Part shown: positions 34,796-44,152 of the stretch, one piece after another | Position numbering within the stretch: the first letter of the stretch is position 1 | Layout of the letters: the number at the start of each line of letters is the position of its first letter | Assembly (NCBI RefSeq): GCF_947497935.1 | Contig: NZ_CANMIO010000001.1 | Location: 310,001-374,000, forward strand | From: an uncultured Shewanella sp. | Lineage (GTDB): Bacteria; Pseudomonadota; Gammaproteobacteria; Enterobacterales; Shewanellaceae | Direction: 5' to 3' | Length of the DNA: 64,000 nucleotides | The notes under the pieces: model-generated | What the model was told of the DNA's origin: nothing | Databases searched by the model: none | What the model saw: the letters and a program-made list of their open reading frames with translations, nothing else | Program-made: the position numbers and the translations under genes

Positions 34796-35434
34796 TTAGA
34801 AGCCGTGGTTAGCATTACTTACACGGAACCAACCCGCGATGCTGTATCGGTTGACGGTAGTTGGCAATACTTCGTGGGGGAAGCGTTCGCTTAAAAACAC
34901 CACCCATTTACCAAATTCGGGGGTGATGGTTTCTAGCTGATTGTCTAGCTCATCATAAACCACTAACTCGCCTGCATGGTCGGCTTGCCAGTCATGATTA
35001 AGAAATAACACAGAGGTCAGAATACGGTTTCGAGTGCCTTGCAGAACGTCTGAGTGCTTTTGATAAAAAGCGCCTGGTTCATAGATGGCGTAGTGGCTTT
35101 CAAAATCAAATAGTCCCATAAACAGGCGTCTATTCATACCTTCCCGCAGCTGGGTCATTAAATCTAAATACTGCTTATCAGCAGGGCGTTGCTCTGTCAG
35201 CCAACGGATTTGGTCACTGCGAATACTATCGACGAGTTGCTGCTCGCCGCCACGACCAATCGCGGCAGGGCGAAAATCATCCCAAGTGGCATTTTTAGAA
35301 GTCTGCAATAACTGCTCACATACAGATGACGGTAGTGTATCGGAAAGAACGATATAGCCGGTTTCAACCAATGCATCAGCAATGGTATCCATCACAGCTT
35401 CACTTAATTGTGGAACCATAAACAAGGTACTCAA
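34796..35434 (-). CDS. 2-oxoglutarate/Fe(II)-dependent oxygenase, prolyl-4-hydroxylase-like
   Basis: 212 residues. The facial triad is visible: HSD in FYQKHSDVLQG (His and Asp) and the distal His in SERFPHEVLPT, followed by the 2OG-binding Arg in NRYSIAGWFRV. LTSVLFLNHDWQADHAGELVVYD is typical of the SM-20/PKHD-type double-stranded beta-helix. It probably hydroxylates a protein or small molecule; the substrate is unknown. A possible 15-residue-shorter start at the internal Met (MDTIADAL) cannot be excluded. Confidence 0.82.
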   Translation of the reverse strand: MSTLFMVPQLSEAVMDTIADALVETGYIVLSDTLPSSVCEQLLQTSKNATWDDFRPAAIGRGGEQQLVDSIRSDQIRWLTEQRPADKQYLDLMTQLREGMNRRLFMGLFDFESHYAIYEPGAFYQKHSDVLQGTRNRILTSVLFLNHDWQADHAGELVVYDELDNQLETITPEFGKWVVFLSERFPHEVLPTTVNRYSIAGWFRVSNANHGF

Positions 35435-35721
35435 AAGAAAGAGAACACGATAGCTTTACTGGCAGGCTCATAAGAAGAGAGCACTGTATTCGAGGTAGTG
35501 TCAGAACGGGTAGTTTACTTGGAAAACAGGCTACCCAGTCAAAAATCGGCGCAATTATAAATTGCGTTTGTTAAAAAGCAATCGAAGAAAGTATAGATAG
35601 GCTTTGTTAAAACGCAATTATGGGTAATGAGCAATCATTAGCGCTACAAACGGAGATAAGTGATTTGAGTCAAGCGTAATTCGTTTCGGTGTGTAGAGAC
35701 GCTTTGGACTGTGTAACGGTA

Positions 35722-36321
35722 TTAGGTCTTTTTTCGAGAGACCTTAGATTCTTCACCTTTGAGCAGCCGCTTAATATTATCTTTATGGCGGATAACAATT
35801 AATGTCGACAGCATGGCCACTGGTATGGTGAAGCGATCATCAAGCCACCAAGTATAAACGGGAGCAAGTAGTGCTGTGCAGATGGCTGCAAAGGACGAGT
35901 AGCGAGTGACTAAAACGATGACAATCCAAGAGGCCATGAGGCAAAGCGCTAAGTCGTGACCGATTGGTGCCATGGCGCCAAAAGCGGTAGCTACGCCTTT
36001 ACCGCCCTTAAAGTTAAAAAATATCGGGAAAATATGCCCAAGACAAGCGGCGATAGCGATGACGCCAAGTGCAATAGGATCGACGCCGAGCCTAAAAGCT
36101 AGGTAAGCTGGGGCAGCACCTTTTAGCATATCGAAAAAGAGTACTAATGCTGCCGAGCTTGCACCGCCGATACGCAGTACATTGGTTGCCCCCGGATTGC
36201 CTGAACCTTGGCTGCGGGGGTCGGGAAGGCCACGCATTTTACATACCAAAACAGCACTCGATATCGAGCCTGCCAGATAGGCGGCTAATATCATCACAAT
36301 GGTCAGTACTGTTACGGTCAA
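35722..36321 (-). CDS. plsY: Acyl-phosphate glycerol-3-phosphate acyltransferase
   Basis: 199 residues, multi-span membrane protein. Conserved PlsY motifs: [28 protein letters not shown], and [12 protein letters not shown]. It adds the first acyl chain to glycerol-3-phosphate from acyl-phosphate in phospholipid synthesis. It is divergent from folB, as in many proteobacteria. Confidence 0.95.
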   Translation of the reverse strand: MTVTVLTIVMILAAYLAGSISSAVLVCKMRGLPDPRSQGSGNPGATNVLRIGGASSAALVLFFDMLKGAAPAYLAFRLGVDPIALGVIAIAACLGHIFPIFFNFKGGKGVATAFGAMAPIGHDLALCLMASWIVIVLVTRYSSFAAICTALLAPVYTWWLDDRFTIPVAMLSTLIVIRHKDNIKRLLKGEESKVSRKKT

Positions 36322-36621
36322 ATTGGTTTCCTTATTCGTCTTAGGGTATCATCGCGCCACACAATTAATGCGCTGCTATTTTTTATCACTGAGTTACGCC
36401 TTAAGCGGGTAACAAGTGCGTGAAATATGGTCGGTAATGCTTTGTTAGCATAAAGCGACAGCTTTTAGTAATTCTTTATATAGCGAGACTTATCCTACTT
36501 TGGTTTGGTCTCGTTAGAAAGAGCGTTAGACTAATATTTCAGCTTTGTGGCGGATTATATCCCTTTTGTCCGTTTTAGCTTATCTGACCTCAGTGTCATG
36601 GATTAAAGTTTTGGAGATATT
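36322..36621. other. 300-bp divergent region plsY / folB without a gene
   Basis: Must hold the plsY and folB promoters. No strong box, riboswitch-like structure or small ORF stands out. Confidence 0.4.
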
Positions 36622-36975
36622 ATGGATAAAGTACTGATTAGAGAACTTAGAATTGAAACCGTTATTGGGATCTATGAGTGGGAAAAGCAGATCCACCAAA
36701 GCTTACTTATCGATTTAGACATGGCTTGGAATAATCGCCCCGCAGCCGAAAGCGATGATTATCAATATGCACTGTGCTATGAAACCGTATCGAATCGATT
36801 AACGGCATTGATCACTGAAAAGCCGATTGAGTTGATTGAAACCGTGGCTGAGATGATTGCCAGTTGTGTGATGACTGAATTTAATGTGCCTTGGATTAAG
36901 GTTAAGGTAATGAAGCCCGGTGCTGTACCGTCAGCTGCCGCCGTGGGTGTTGAGATTGAAAGAGGTTATGCGTAG
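36622..36975 (+). CDS. folB: Dihydroneopterin aldolase
   Basis: 117 residues, single FolB/T-fold domain: RELRIETVIGIYEWEKQIHQSLLIDLDMAW, CYETVSNRLTALI, IELIETVAEMIASCV. It converts dihydroneopterin to hydroxymethyldihydropterin and glycolaldehyde in folate synthesis. folK begins immediately after its stop, so the pair is co-translated. Confidence 0.93.
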   Translation: MDKVLIRELRIETVIGIYEWEKQIHQSLLIDLDMAWNNRPAAESDDYQYALCYETVSNRLTALITEKPIELIETVAEMIASCVMTEFNVPWIKVKVMKPGAVPSAAAVGVEIERGYA

Positions 36976-37467
36976 ATGGCAACAATCTTTATCAGCTTGG
37001 GCAGTAATATTGATCCTGAGCACCATCTAAAGGCAGCTTTAACGGATCTTAACGAGCACTTTGGTGCCCTTGAATTATCTTCTGTATTTGAAAGCGAAGC
37101 GGTGGGCTTTGAGGGGACCAATTTTCTTAATATGGTTGTTGCTGCACAAACCCAATTATCGATCACCGATGTGGTGAGTCGATTTAAACAGATTGAGCAG
37201 AGTCACGGCCGAGTTACAGGCGCGAAGAAATTTGCCCCCAGAACCTTAGACTTAGATCTATTGTTGTATGACGATACCGTTAGTGAGGAGCCTATCGAGT
37301 TGCCGAGAGCCGAAATCTTGTATAATGCCTTCGTTTTATGGCCATTAGCGGAAATCGCACCTACTTTAAACCACCCTGTTGTCAAGCGGTCGTATCAAAC
37401 CCTTTGGAATGATTACGATAAGAGTCAACAATCACTATGGCCAGTTGAGTTTAGCTGGTCAGCGTAA
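36976..37467 (+). CDS. folK: 2-amino-4-hydroxy-6-hydroxymethyldihydropteridine pyrophosphokinase
   Basis: 163 residues: IFISLGSNIDPEHHLKAAL, GTNFLNMVVAA, the HPPK loop RVTGAKKFAPRTLDLDLLLYDD, and PLAEIAP. It catalyses the step after FolB. It starts directly after the folB stop and is followed 24 bases later by uppP. Confidence 0.95.
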   Translation: MATIFISLGSNIDPEHHLKAALTDLNEHFGALELSSVFESEAVGFEGTNFLNMVVAAQTQLSITDVVSRFKQIEQSHGRVTGAKKFAPRTLDLDLLLYDDTVSEEPIELPRAEILYNAFVLWPLAEIAPTLNHPVVKRSYQTLWNDYDKSQQSLWPVEFSWSA

Positions 37468-37491
37468 ACCTCTTTTTTATTTAGGATAGTT

Positions 37492-38292
37492 ATGGATACC
37501 TTTCAGGTGATTATATTGGCTCTTATTCAGGGCCTCACCGAATTTTTGCCGATCTCGAGTTCTGCCCACCTGATTTTGCCTGCTCAGCTTTTAGGCTGGG
37601 AAGATCAAGGTCTGTCATTCGATGTGGCGGTTAACACTGGCTCTCTACTCGCCGTCGTGATGTATTTTCGTCGTGAGTTGCTGTCTATGTTTACTGCGTG
37701 GACAGGCAGCATTGTCACCCGTAAGCAGAGCGATGAGAGCAAGCTCGCTTGGTGGATTATTTTAGCCACAATCCCAGCTGTCATTATTGGCTTTAGCGCT
37801 AAAGACTTTATCGAGACGCATTTTCGTAGTATCGAGGTGATTGCCGCTACAACTATTATTTTTGGCCTATTGCTTTGGTGGGCTGATAAGATGCAACGTG
37901 AAGGCTTTAACGAGTTTCAAGTGGGTTGGAAAAAAGCCTTAGTGATCGGTATTGCTCAGGCGATGGCGCTTATTCCTGGCACATCTCGTTCGGGTGCGAC
38001 TATTACTGCGGCCCTCATGTTAGGTCTAAGCCGTGAAGCGGCGGCGCGTTTCTCATTTTTGATGTCAGTTCCTGTAAGTCTTGGTGCGGCTATTTTAGTG
38101 ACCAAAGATCTACTCTCTAGCGGTCAAGTTATTGATTATCAAGCCTTGGGTCTTGGTATTCTTGTGTCGTTTATCGCAGCTTATATCTGTATCCACTACT
38201 TCTTAAAGATCATCAGCAAGATGGGCATGACGCCATTTGTTATCTATCGCCTAGCGCTAGGTGCGGTGCTATGTTGGGTTATCTTTTTATAA
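37492..38292 (+). CDS. uppP: Undecaprenyl-diphosphatase (bacitracin resistance protein BacA)
   Basis: 266 residues, multi-span. Catalytic signatures [14 protein letters not shown] and [17 protein letters not shown] are intact. It recycles undecaprenyl diphosphate for peptidoglycan and LPS synthesis. It follows folB-folK in the same direction. Confidence 0.96.
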   Translation: MDTFQVIILALIQGLTEFLPISSSAHLILPAQLLGWEDQGLSFDVAVNTGSLLAVVMYFRRELLSMFTAWTGSIVTRKQSDESKLAWWIILATIPAVIIGFSAKDFIETHFRSIEVIAATTIIFGLLLWWADKMQREGFNEFQVGWKKALVIGIAQAMALIPGTSRSGATITAALMLGLSREAAARFSFLMSVPVSLGAAILVTKDLLSSGQVIDYQALGLGILVSFIAAYICIHYFLKIISKMGMTPFVIYRLALGAVLCWVIFL

Positions 38293-38347
38293 TACTAGGG
38301 CAAGCCACCCTATAATTTAAGCAATCGATTTAACAGATGAGCGTGTC

Positions 38348-39181
38348 ATGAATAGTATTTATCTTTGCCCTGTTTGCCAGTCACCCTTTATGGTGCATGA
38401 AGAGTCGAAAGGCTTGCACTGTGAGAACAAGCATCACTTTGACATCAATGAGCAGGGTTACTGGGTATTTAGCCAACCGAAGAAGCCTAAAGCGGACTCC
38501 CGAGCGGTTATGCGTGCTAAGCGCTATGTGCTTGAGTCCGGGATCTATGTTCCACTAGCGCAAGCAATTGCCAAGGTGATTGCAGAGTTACCTCAAGTCA
38601 CCTCAGCTGAAGTTTTATCTCAACTAGATTTTGATTGTGGTGATGGTTACTTCCTGCGTACAGTCAAAGGCATTTTAGCTGAGTTAACGCCTAAACTTGC
38701 ATTAACACAGACAGGGATCTGCGAGGCCGAGAATGCAATATTTGCAGCGGCAAAAGCTGAGCCTAGTCCTACCTATATCGTTTCAACGCTAAAGCATTTA
38801 CCTTTTGCCAATGAAAGTTTTGATTTGGTCACTTTGATCGATAAGCAATTAAAAGGCAAAGAGCTAACCCGCGTGTTGAAGCAAGATGGTGTATTGCTAC
38901 AGGTCGCTGCAGGGCCAAGACATTTGTGGCAAATTCGTGAATTTATCTACCCAGATTTATCTGAAAAACCGGTTAGTGAGAACTTACCTAAAGAACTTGA
39001 GTTATTGCATAGTGAGCGTTTAGCGCTGACGGCAAGCGTATCGGGTGAGCAGGCAATCGCGCTGCTGGAAATGACGCCTTACGCATGGCGTGCCAACGAT
39101 AAGGTGAGACATCAAATCCAACATACGCAGTTCGATGCACTAGAAATTGACTTCGTAATTAACGTGATGACTAGAAAATAA
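38348..39181 (+). CDS. RlmA-like 23S rRNA (guanine-N1) methyltransferase
   Basis: 277 residues. N-terminal zinc finger CPVCQSPF...CENKHHFDINEQGY, as in RlmA(I), then a SAM-dependent methyltransferase fold (motif I FDCGDGYFL; ELTRVLKQDGVLLQVAAGPRHLWQIREFIY near the end). The strand after motif I and the segment corresponding to YAPC differ from E. coli RlmA (LIDKQLKG), so activity or specificity may have drifted. Expected target is G745 of 23S rRNA, inferred from the family. Confidence 0.78.
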   Translation: MNSIYLCPVCQSPFMVHEESKGLHCENKHHFDINEQGYWVFSQPKKPKADSRAVMRAKRYVLESGIYVPLAQAIAKVIAELPQVTSAEVLSQLDFDCGDGYFLRTVKGILAELTPKLALTQTGICEAENAIFAAAKAEPSPTYIVSTLKHLPFANESFDLVTLIDKQLKGKELTRVLKQDGVLLQVAAGPRHLWQIREFIYPDLSEKPVSENLPKELELLHSERLALTASVSGEQAIALLEMTPYAWRANDKVRHQIQHTQFDALEIDFVINVMTRK

Positions 39182-39234
39182 TCTGTGCTCAGGGTAACCT
39201 TTGCTTATTGAATTAACCGGAAACTGAAAAACTG

Positions 39235-40134
39235 ATGATGCGTACTTTGCTGTTGTTCATCTTGGCATGTTTGCCACTTACTTCATTTGCCAATGTTTAC
39301 TCAATTTCTCAGAACGGCAGTCGCCTAGTCGGAGAGTTGCAGGAACATGTCGTGCAGAAGGGGGATTATTTCCAAACGATCTCTAAGCAATACAATATCG
39401 GGATCTTGGAGTTAATGCAGTCTAATCCTGGTGTTGACCCATTTTTACCGACACCAGGTACTCGTTTGTTGATCCCGACCCAGATGCTACTGCCTGATGT
39501 GCCACATAAGGGTGTCGTTATCAATTTAGCCGAATTACGACTCTATTACTTCCCTAAGGGGGGGAAAGAGGTGCATGTGTTCCCTGTCGGAATTGGGCGT
39601 GTAGGGCGCGAAACGCCAGAGATGGTGACTCGAATTAAGTCACGAATCCCCAATCCCAGCTGGACGCCACCTGCTAGCATTCGCAAAGAGCACCTAGAAG
39701 AGCGTGGTGAGGTATTGCCACGAGTGGTGCCCGCAGGCCCTGAAAACCCACTGGGGAAATTTGCGATTCAATTGTCTTATGGTGACGGTAGCTATCTTAT
39801 ACATGGCACTAACAAAGACTTCGGGATCGGCATGCGGGTGAGCGCAGGTTGTATTCGTTTGAACCCTGATGATATTGAGTGGCTGTTTGACCAAGTTAAA
39901 TATGGCGATCAGGTCACTATCATTAATGAAACCGTTAAGACTTCTACAGAACCAGATGGTCGCCAGTTGATAGAGGTGCATTCACCGTTATCGACGGCTG
40001 ATGGTGGCGATAACACTGTAAGAGAGATGAAACGCGGTGTGGTTGAGTTTATCGGTAATGAGCAGGTTGATTACAGTAAAGCTAACGATGCTCTGCTGAC
40101 TCAAGCGGGGATCCCGGTCAACATTCAGAGCTAA
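39235..40134 (+). CDS. L,D-transpeptidase (ErfK/YbiS/YcfS/YnhG family) with LysM domain
   Basis: 299 residues. Signal peptide to about residue 19, LysM near residues 37-82 (HVVQKGDYFQTISKQYNI), YkuD catalytic domain ~93-230 with His190 (YLIHGTNKDFGIG) and nucleophile Cys206 in SAGCIRLN. This family links Braun-type lipoprotein to peptidoglycan or forms 3-3 cross-links. An Lpp-like gene lies 216 bases away in convergent orientation, which makes an Lpp-attaching role attractive. Two Met codons start the frame; either is possible. Confidence 0.88.
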   Translation: MMRTLLLFILACLPLTSFANVYSISQNGSRLVGELQEHVVQKGDYFQTISKQYNIGILELMQSNPGVDPFLPTPGTRLLIPTQMLLPDVPHKGVVINLAELRLYYFPKGGKEVHVFPVGIGRVGRETPEMVTRIKSRIPNPSWTPPASIRKEHLEERGEVLPRVVPAGPENPLGKFAIQLSYGDGSYLIHGTNKDFGIGMRVSAGCIRLNPDDIEWLFDQVKYGDQVTIINETVKTSTEPDGRQLIEVHSPLSTADGGDNTVREMKRGVVEFIGNEQVDYSKANDALLTQAGIPVNIQS

Positions 40135-40167
40135 CCTTTTAGGTGTTTAGCTTATGAAGTGAGTTTA

Positions 40168-40191
40168 AAGCGTCCATTGGGCGCTTTTTTA
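40168..40191 (+). terminator. Terminator after the L,D-transpeptidase gene
   Basis: AAAGCGTCC / GGGCGCTTT stem (one G-U pair), loop ATT, then six T. Confidence 0.8.
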
Positions 40192-40270
40192 TTATCTTGC
40201 GATTGCCATTAAAGCTATTGAAAGCTTTGGAAATTAATGAATAGAGATACTGGGGGATGACAGATAAATT

Positions 40271-40309
40271 AAAGGCTTGGTTAAGTAAAATACTTAAAAC
40301 CAAGCCTTT
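40271..40309. terminator. Long hairpin downstream of the lpp-like gene
   Basis: AAAGGCTTGGTT / AACCAAGCCTTT outer stem with an inner AAGTA / TACTT stem and a two-base bulge, 42 bases after the lpp stop. The minus-strand tail is AATTTATC, so this is a weak classical terminator or an mRNA-protecting stem for a highly expressed lipoprotein. Confidence 0.6.
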
Positions 40310-40350
40310 GGAGCTAACCTATTGAAAAACAGGTTAAATTCCTAAACGTA

Positions 40351-40617
40351 TTACTTCTTGTAAGAAGACGCTACGTTGTCGATACGGTCGTTAGCACGCT
40401 GAGCTTCCGCTTGTGCGTCCATAGCTGCTGCTTTAGCATCGTTGATGTCAGCAGACATTTTGCCGTGATCTGATTTTAGAGAGCTAACTTCAGCTGAAAG
40501 CTGGTCAACTTTGTTACCTAGGTTTGCAACGCTTTCTTCAAGAGCAGTAGTGTTTGCACAGCCACCTAGTAGGGCAGTCATTGCTACACCAGCAATCATA
40601 AGTACTTTTTTATTCAT
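40351..40617 (-). CDS. lpp: Major outer-membrane lipoprotein, Lpp family
   Basis: 88 residues. Lipobox LLGGC with acylated Cys20, then a continuous heptad-type coiled coil (residues ~25-80) and a C-terminal SSYKK. The terminal lysine corresponds to the residue that E. coli Lpp uses for attachment to peptidoglycan. The mature form is about 68 residues, slightly longer than E. coli Lpp. Shine-Dalgarno AAAGGGAAT precedes the ATG. Confidence 0.9.
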   Translation of the reverse strand: MNKKVLMIAGVAMTALLGGCANTTALEESVANLGNKVDQLSAEVSSLKSDHGKMSADINDAKAAAMDAQAEAQRANDRIDNVASSYKK

Positions 40618-40844
40618 CGGGAATTCCCTTTAGATAGGTTGGTTTAAATAAGTACAGCTGTACATCACAACTGAACTCGTTAATTATGTCACAGCCAAAA
40701 ATTATTGCTACGCATTTTAAGCCTAAGCTCTGAATAACTTAGTGAAAATTTGTGCAATTGCAAGCTAAGTGTAAATTATACATATTTAACACTTATCTAA
40801 TACTAGACCAAAAGTATGAACTTTTGATGAGTTTTTTATTTATT

Positions 40845-42074
40845 TTAAATTGAACGTAAGTCTTTGATAGCCTGAACTGCAGCCACTCTAGCGATACTTA
40901 ATTGCTCGCGGATCTCCGCCCCTTTAAAGCCTTGCTGTATGATAGTTTTTACTTCTACTGCCGATGCGGCGACAAAACACTGCTTAAGATAATTCGCTTG
41001 AGGATAGGGGCTAAGCTCGAGCCCTGTTCGGCCTTTAGCGTCGGCTTCACAGGCGATTAGCAGCTGTTCGAGGCGCTGAGGTTTTCGCCAAAAATCAGCT
41101 TTATCAAAGAGTTTAACCAGAGTGTCGGCTCTAAGTTCGTTGATTTTATGTATGTTTTGGTGTTGGTCGCTGACTAGCAGCGCTAAGTCTCGATACTCAT
41201 TAGGTACCCTATAACGTTCACAGAGTGACTTGATTAAAGGTAAGCCCTTTTGGCCGTGACCATGGTGCTTCGGCAGATGATCTTTAGGGCTTAACGCCTT
41301 ACCGAGATCATGAACCAACGCGGCAAATCGTACTGCGTTATCGTCGCTTAGCTTGGCAGCTTGCTCAAGCACCATTAGGGTATGGATGCCGGTATCGATC
41401 TCTGGATGCCATTTTTCTGGCTGAGGCACACCAAACAGTGCCTCAATTTCAGGGAAAAGCACCGCAAGTGCACCGCAGTCTCTTAGTACCTGAAAGAATA
41501 CTTGTGGGTTATCGGTAGCAAGCGCCTTATCGAGTTCCATATAGACGCGTTCGGCGGTTAATGCCTCTAATTCACCGCTTCGACTGATGGTTGTCATCAA
41601 CGCAAGGGTTTCTGGTGCAATGGTAAAGCTTAAAGAGTGAAAGCGGGCGGCAAACCGAGCGACTCTAAGGACTCGTAAAGGGTCTTCAACGAACGCTGCC
41701 GATACATGCCTTAAGGTGCGCTTCTCTATGTCTTCTACACCTAAGTAAGGATCGTACAGTTTACCTTCATCATCTTGTGCGATGGCGTTAATGGTTAAAT
41801 CTCTACGCAACAGATCTTGCTCAAGGGTAACGCTAGGTGCTGCATCGACACTAAAGCCGCCATAGCCTGCTGCAGTTTTGCGTTCAGTGCGTGCAAGAGC
41901 ATACTCTTGACCTGTTTTAGGGTGTAAAAACACAGGGAAGTCTTTACCAACCTGATTGTAACCAAGGCTAAGCATCTGCTCTGGTGTCGCTCCAACGACC
42001 ATATAGTCATGATCTTTAACTGGAAGCTTGAGTAATCTATCGCGGACAGCACCGCCAACAAGGTAAATTTTCAC
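40845..42074 (-). CDS. cca: CCA-adding tRNA nucleotidyltransferase (multifunctional, HD domain)
   Basis: 409 residues from GTG 42074 ([15 protein letters not shown]), which aligns with the usual [12 protein letters not shown] start; an in-frame GTG four codons earlier (42086) is the alternative. Class II nucleotidyltransferase with [40 protein letters not shown], and a C-terminal HD domain ([19 protein letters not shown]) that gives phosphohydrolase activity in the E. coli enzyme. It adds or repairs the 3' CCA end of tRNAs. Confidence 0.95.
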   Translation of the reverse strand: MKIYLVGGAVRDRLLKLPVKDHDYMVVGATPEQMLSLGYNQVGKDFPVFLHPKTGQEYALARTERKTAAGYGGFSVDAAPSVTLEQDLLRRDLTINAIAQDDEGKLYDPYLGVEDIEKRTLRHVSAAFVEDPLRVLRVARFAARFHSLSFTIAPETLALMTTISRSGELEALTAERVYMELDKALATDNPQVFFQVLRDCGALAVLFPEIEALFGVPQPEKWHPEIDTGIHTLMVLEQAAKLSDDNAVRFAALVHDLGKALSPKDHLPKHHGHGQKGLPLIKSLCERYRVPNEYRDLALLVSDQHQNIHKINELRADTLVKLFDKADFWRKPQRLEQLLIACEADAKGRTGLELSPYPQANYLKQCFVAASAVEVKTIIQQGFKGAEIREQLSIARVAAVQAIKDLRSI

Positions 42075-42481
42075 AGGGATTCTCACTTAATAACTTAGAG
42101 GCGAGTGTAGCATGGAAGCACTTCGTTAGATGCATAGTGCTATATAGTGATTTGTTGTTCTCTCTAAGGTCAAAGATGCAGATATAATTAGCAATATAGT
42201 ACGCGCTATTTGATATTGAGCTTACTTTAGCAGAATAAGTTAATGCAAATTTTGACAAGTATTGCCCTTGGCTTTAACTTGAGTCTTAATTACAAATTTA
42301 TGCTGTAGATTTGGGCTGCGAGGGTGACATTTACCCTTAAATGAAATTGAAAAGACTTCGGCTGGCATACCACTGTGTTATGAACTTCTGCCAGTATATT
42401 TCAGTGTTTATCTATAATGCATAAAAAGTCCAGCTGGCTGATTCGCTGGTTCATCATGGTTTTAAAAGGATAAAAGCTCGC
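42075..42481. other. 407-bp region between cca and gspA
   Basis: Divergent promoter region for both genes. A 73-codon frame on the minus strand exists but has no ribosome binding site or recognisable product. Nothing else stands out. Confidence 0.45.
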
Positions 42482-44152
42482 ATGTATAAGGCTTTCTTTG
42501 GCTTAAATGACAATCCATTTTCTATCGCGCCAAACCCTCATTATCTTTTTTTGAGTGATCGCCATAGAGAAGCTTTGGCACATCTTACTTATGGACTGGG
42601 TGAGACCGGTGGTTTTGTGTTGTTAACGGGGGAAGTGGGGACGGGTAAAACCACAGTGTCTCGCTGCCTACTGAAACAGCTCCCAGATAATACCGATACC
42701 GCATTTATATTAAATCCATCACTTACAGAGTCAGAACTACTGGCCACATTGTGTGATGAGTTGGGAATTGTTTATGGCGATGAACCTAGCCTTAAACAGC
42801 TGACCGATTTAATCAGTAAATTCTTATTAGAAAATCACAGCAAAGAGCGTAACACCGTCCTAATTATTGATGAGGCTCAACACCTAAGGGCGGAAGTGCT
42901 CGAGCAGCTAAGGCTATTAACCAACCTAGAAACCGATACCAAGAAGCTATTGCAGGTCATCTTGATTGGTCAGCCAGAATTGCAGCAACTACTTAAGAGG
43001 CAAGAGTTGCGTCAATTAGCTCAGCGAATAACCGCTCGTTATCATCTTCTACCATTAACGATAGAGGAGGTGGCGCTATACGTGCAGCATCGTCTGCAGG
43101 TTGCTGGCCGTCATGAGCCACTGTTTCATAAGAGTGCGATTAAGGCGCTACATAAATACAGTGGTGGCATACCAAGATTGATTAACTTGTTGTGTGAGAG
43201 GGCATTGATGGCGAGTTATGCGCAATCAAAGGTGCCTATTGATAGCAAGATGGTGCGCTTGGCCTCGGCAGAGGTGTTAGGTGAAGAGCCAGAAAAGAAG
43301 AGTTTGTTACTGCCAGTCAGTATCGCTGCATCATTGCTTGCGACTTTTGGCATTGCATTTTACTTGTTTTCACCGGCAGGCAGCACTGCTGCAGGCCCCA
43401 GTCTAAATGAAAATCCAAGTGTGAGTGCCGAACAAAGCCAAAGCGCAGGTATAAGCGCCGAAAAGCTACCAAACCAAGGCGTGGCTCAGGTGCAAGCAGT
43501 TAAGCAAGATGTTAGCAGCAACAGCTTGAGCAGTAGTCAGCGTGTGCTAAATAGCGCTATCGCTCAAAGTCATGAGATAGATACGGCTTACGCCAGTATC
43601 TTAGGTCTATGGGGCAAGGTGCCTTATATAGGTTTATCGGCATGTCAGTCGGCTAAACAGCAGGGCTTAGATTGTTTCCAGCAGCAGGGTAACTGGCACT
43701 CTCTTGTGCGCCTTAATTATCCTGCCGTCGTCTATCTAGTCGATGATAACCAGCAAGCATTTTATGGCACTGTAGTATCTCGCCAAGGGGAGCAAATTTT
43801 GTTGCAGCTCAATGAGCAACAGCTTTGGGTGAGCCGTGACTGGTTTACTCGGCACTTTACCGGCACCTTCGAGATCCTTTGGCAAGCGCCTAATAACCAG
43901 CCTAAAGAGATAGGTCAGTCTGCCAATCAGTCGCAGATCCAATGGTTAGAGAATAGTCTGGCACGTATTAACGACAGAGCGCCGAGATTGGTCGATCATT
44001 TTGACGCTGAATTAGAGCAGCAGTTAATGGCGTTTCAGCGCCAACATGGATTGAGTGCCGATGGCATTGCCGGAACGCAAACCCTGATACAGCTAAACTT
44101 ATACTTAAGTGATGCTGGACCGCGTCTAGGTCAAAGCAAGAGGTTGTATTAA
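42482..44152 (+). CDS. gspA: Type II secretion assembly ATPase GspA/ExeA
   Basis: 556 residues. N-terminal AAA+ ATPase (residues ~1-265): MYKAFFGLNDNPFSIAPNP, Walker A GEVGTGKTT near 50-58, Walker B LIIDEAQ at 125-132, and GGIPRLINLLCERAL. One membrane helix (~279-298), then a Ser/Gln-rich periplasmic linker and a C-terminal peptidoglycan-binding domain (LEQQLMAFQRQHGLSADGIAGTQTLIQLN). ExeA opens or marks the peptidoglycan for secretin assembly. The next gene is gspB, as in Aeromonas exeAB. Confidence 0.88.
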   Translation: MYKAFFGLNDNPFSIAPNPHYLFLSDRHREALAHLTYGLGETGGFVLLTGEVGTGKTTVSRCLLKQLPDNTDTAFILNPSLTESELLATLCDELGIVYGDEPSLKQLTDLISKFLLENHSKERNTVLIIDEAQHLRAEVLEQLRLLTNLETDTKKLLQVILIGQPELQQLLKRQELRQLAQRITARYHLLPLTIEEVALYVQHRLQVAGRHEPLFHKSAIKALHKYSGGIPRLINLLCERALMASYAQSKVPIDSKMVRLASAEVLGEEPEKKSLLLPVSIAASLLATFGIAFYLFSPAGSTAAGPSLNENPSVSAEQSQSAGISAEKLPNQGVAQVQAVKQDVSSNSLSSSQRVLNSAIAQSHEIDTAYASILGLWGKVPYIGLSACQSAKQQGLDCFQQQGNWHSLVRLNYPAVVYLVDDNQQAFYGTVVSRQGEQILLQLNEQQLWVSRDWFTRHFTGTFEILWQAPNNQPKEIGQSANQSQIQWLENSLARINDRAPRLVDHFDAELEQQLMAFQRQHGLSADGIAGTQTLIQLNLYLSDAGPRLGQSKRLY

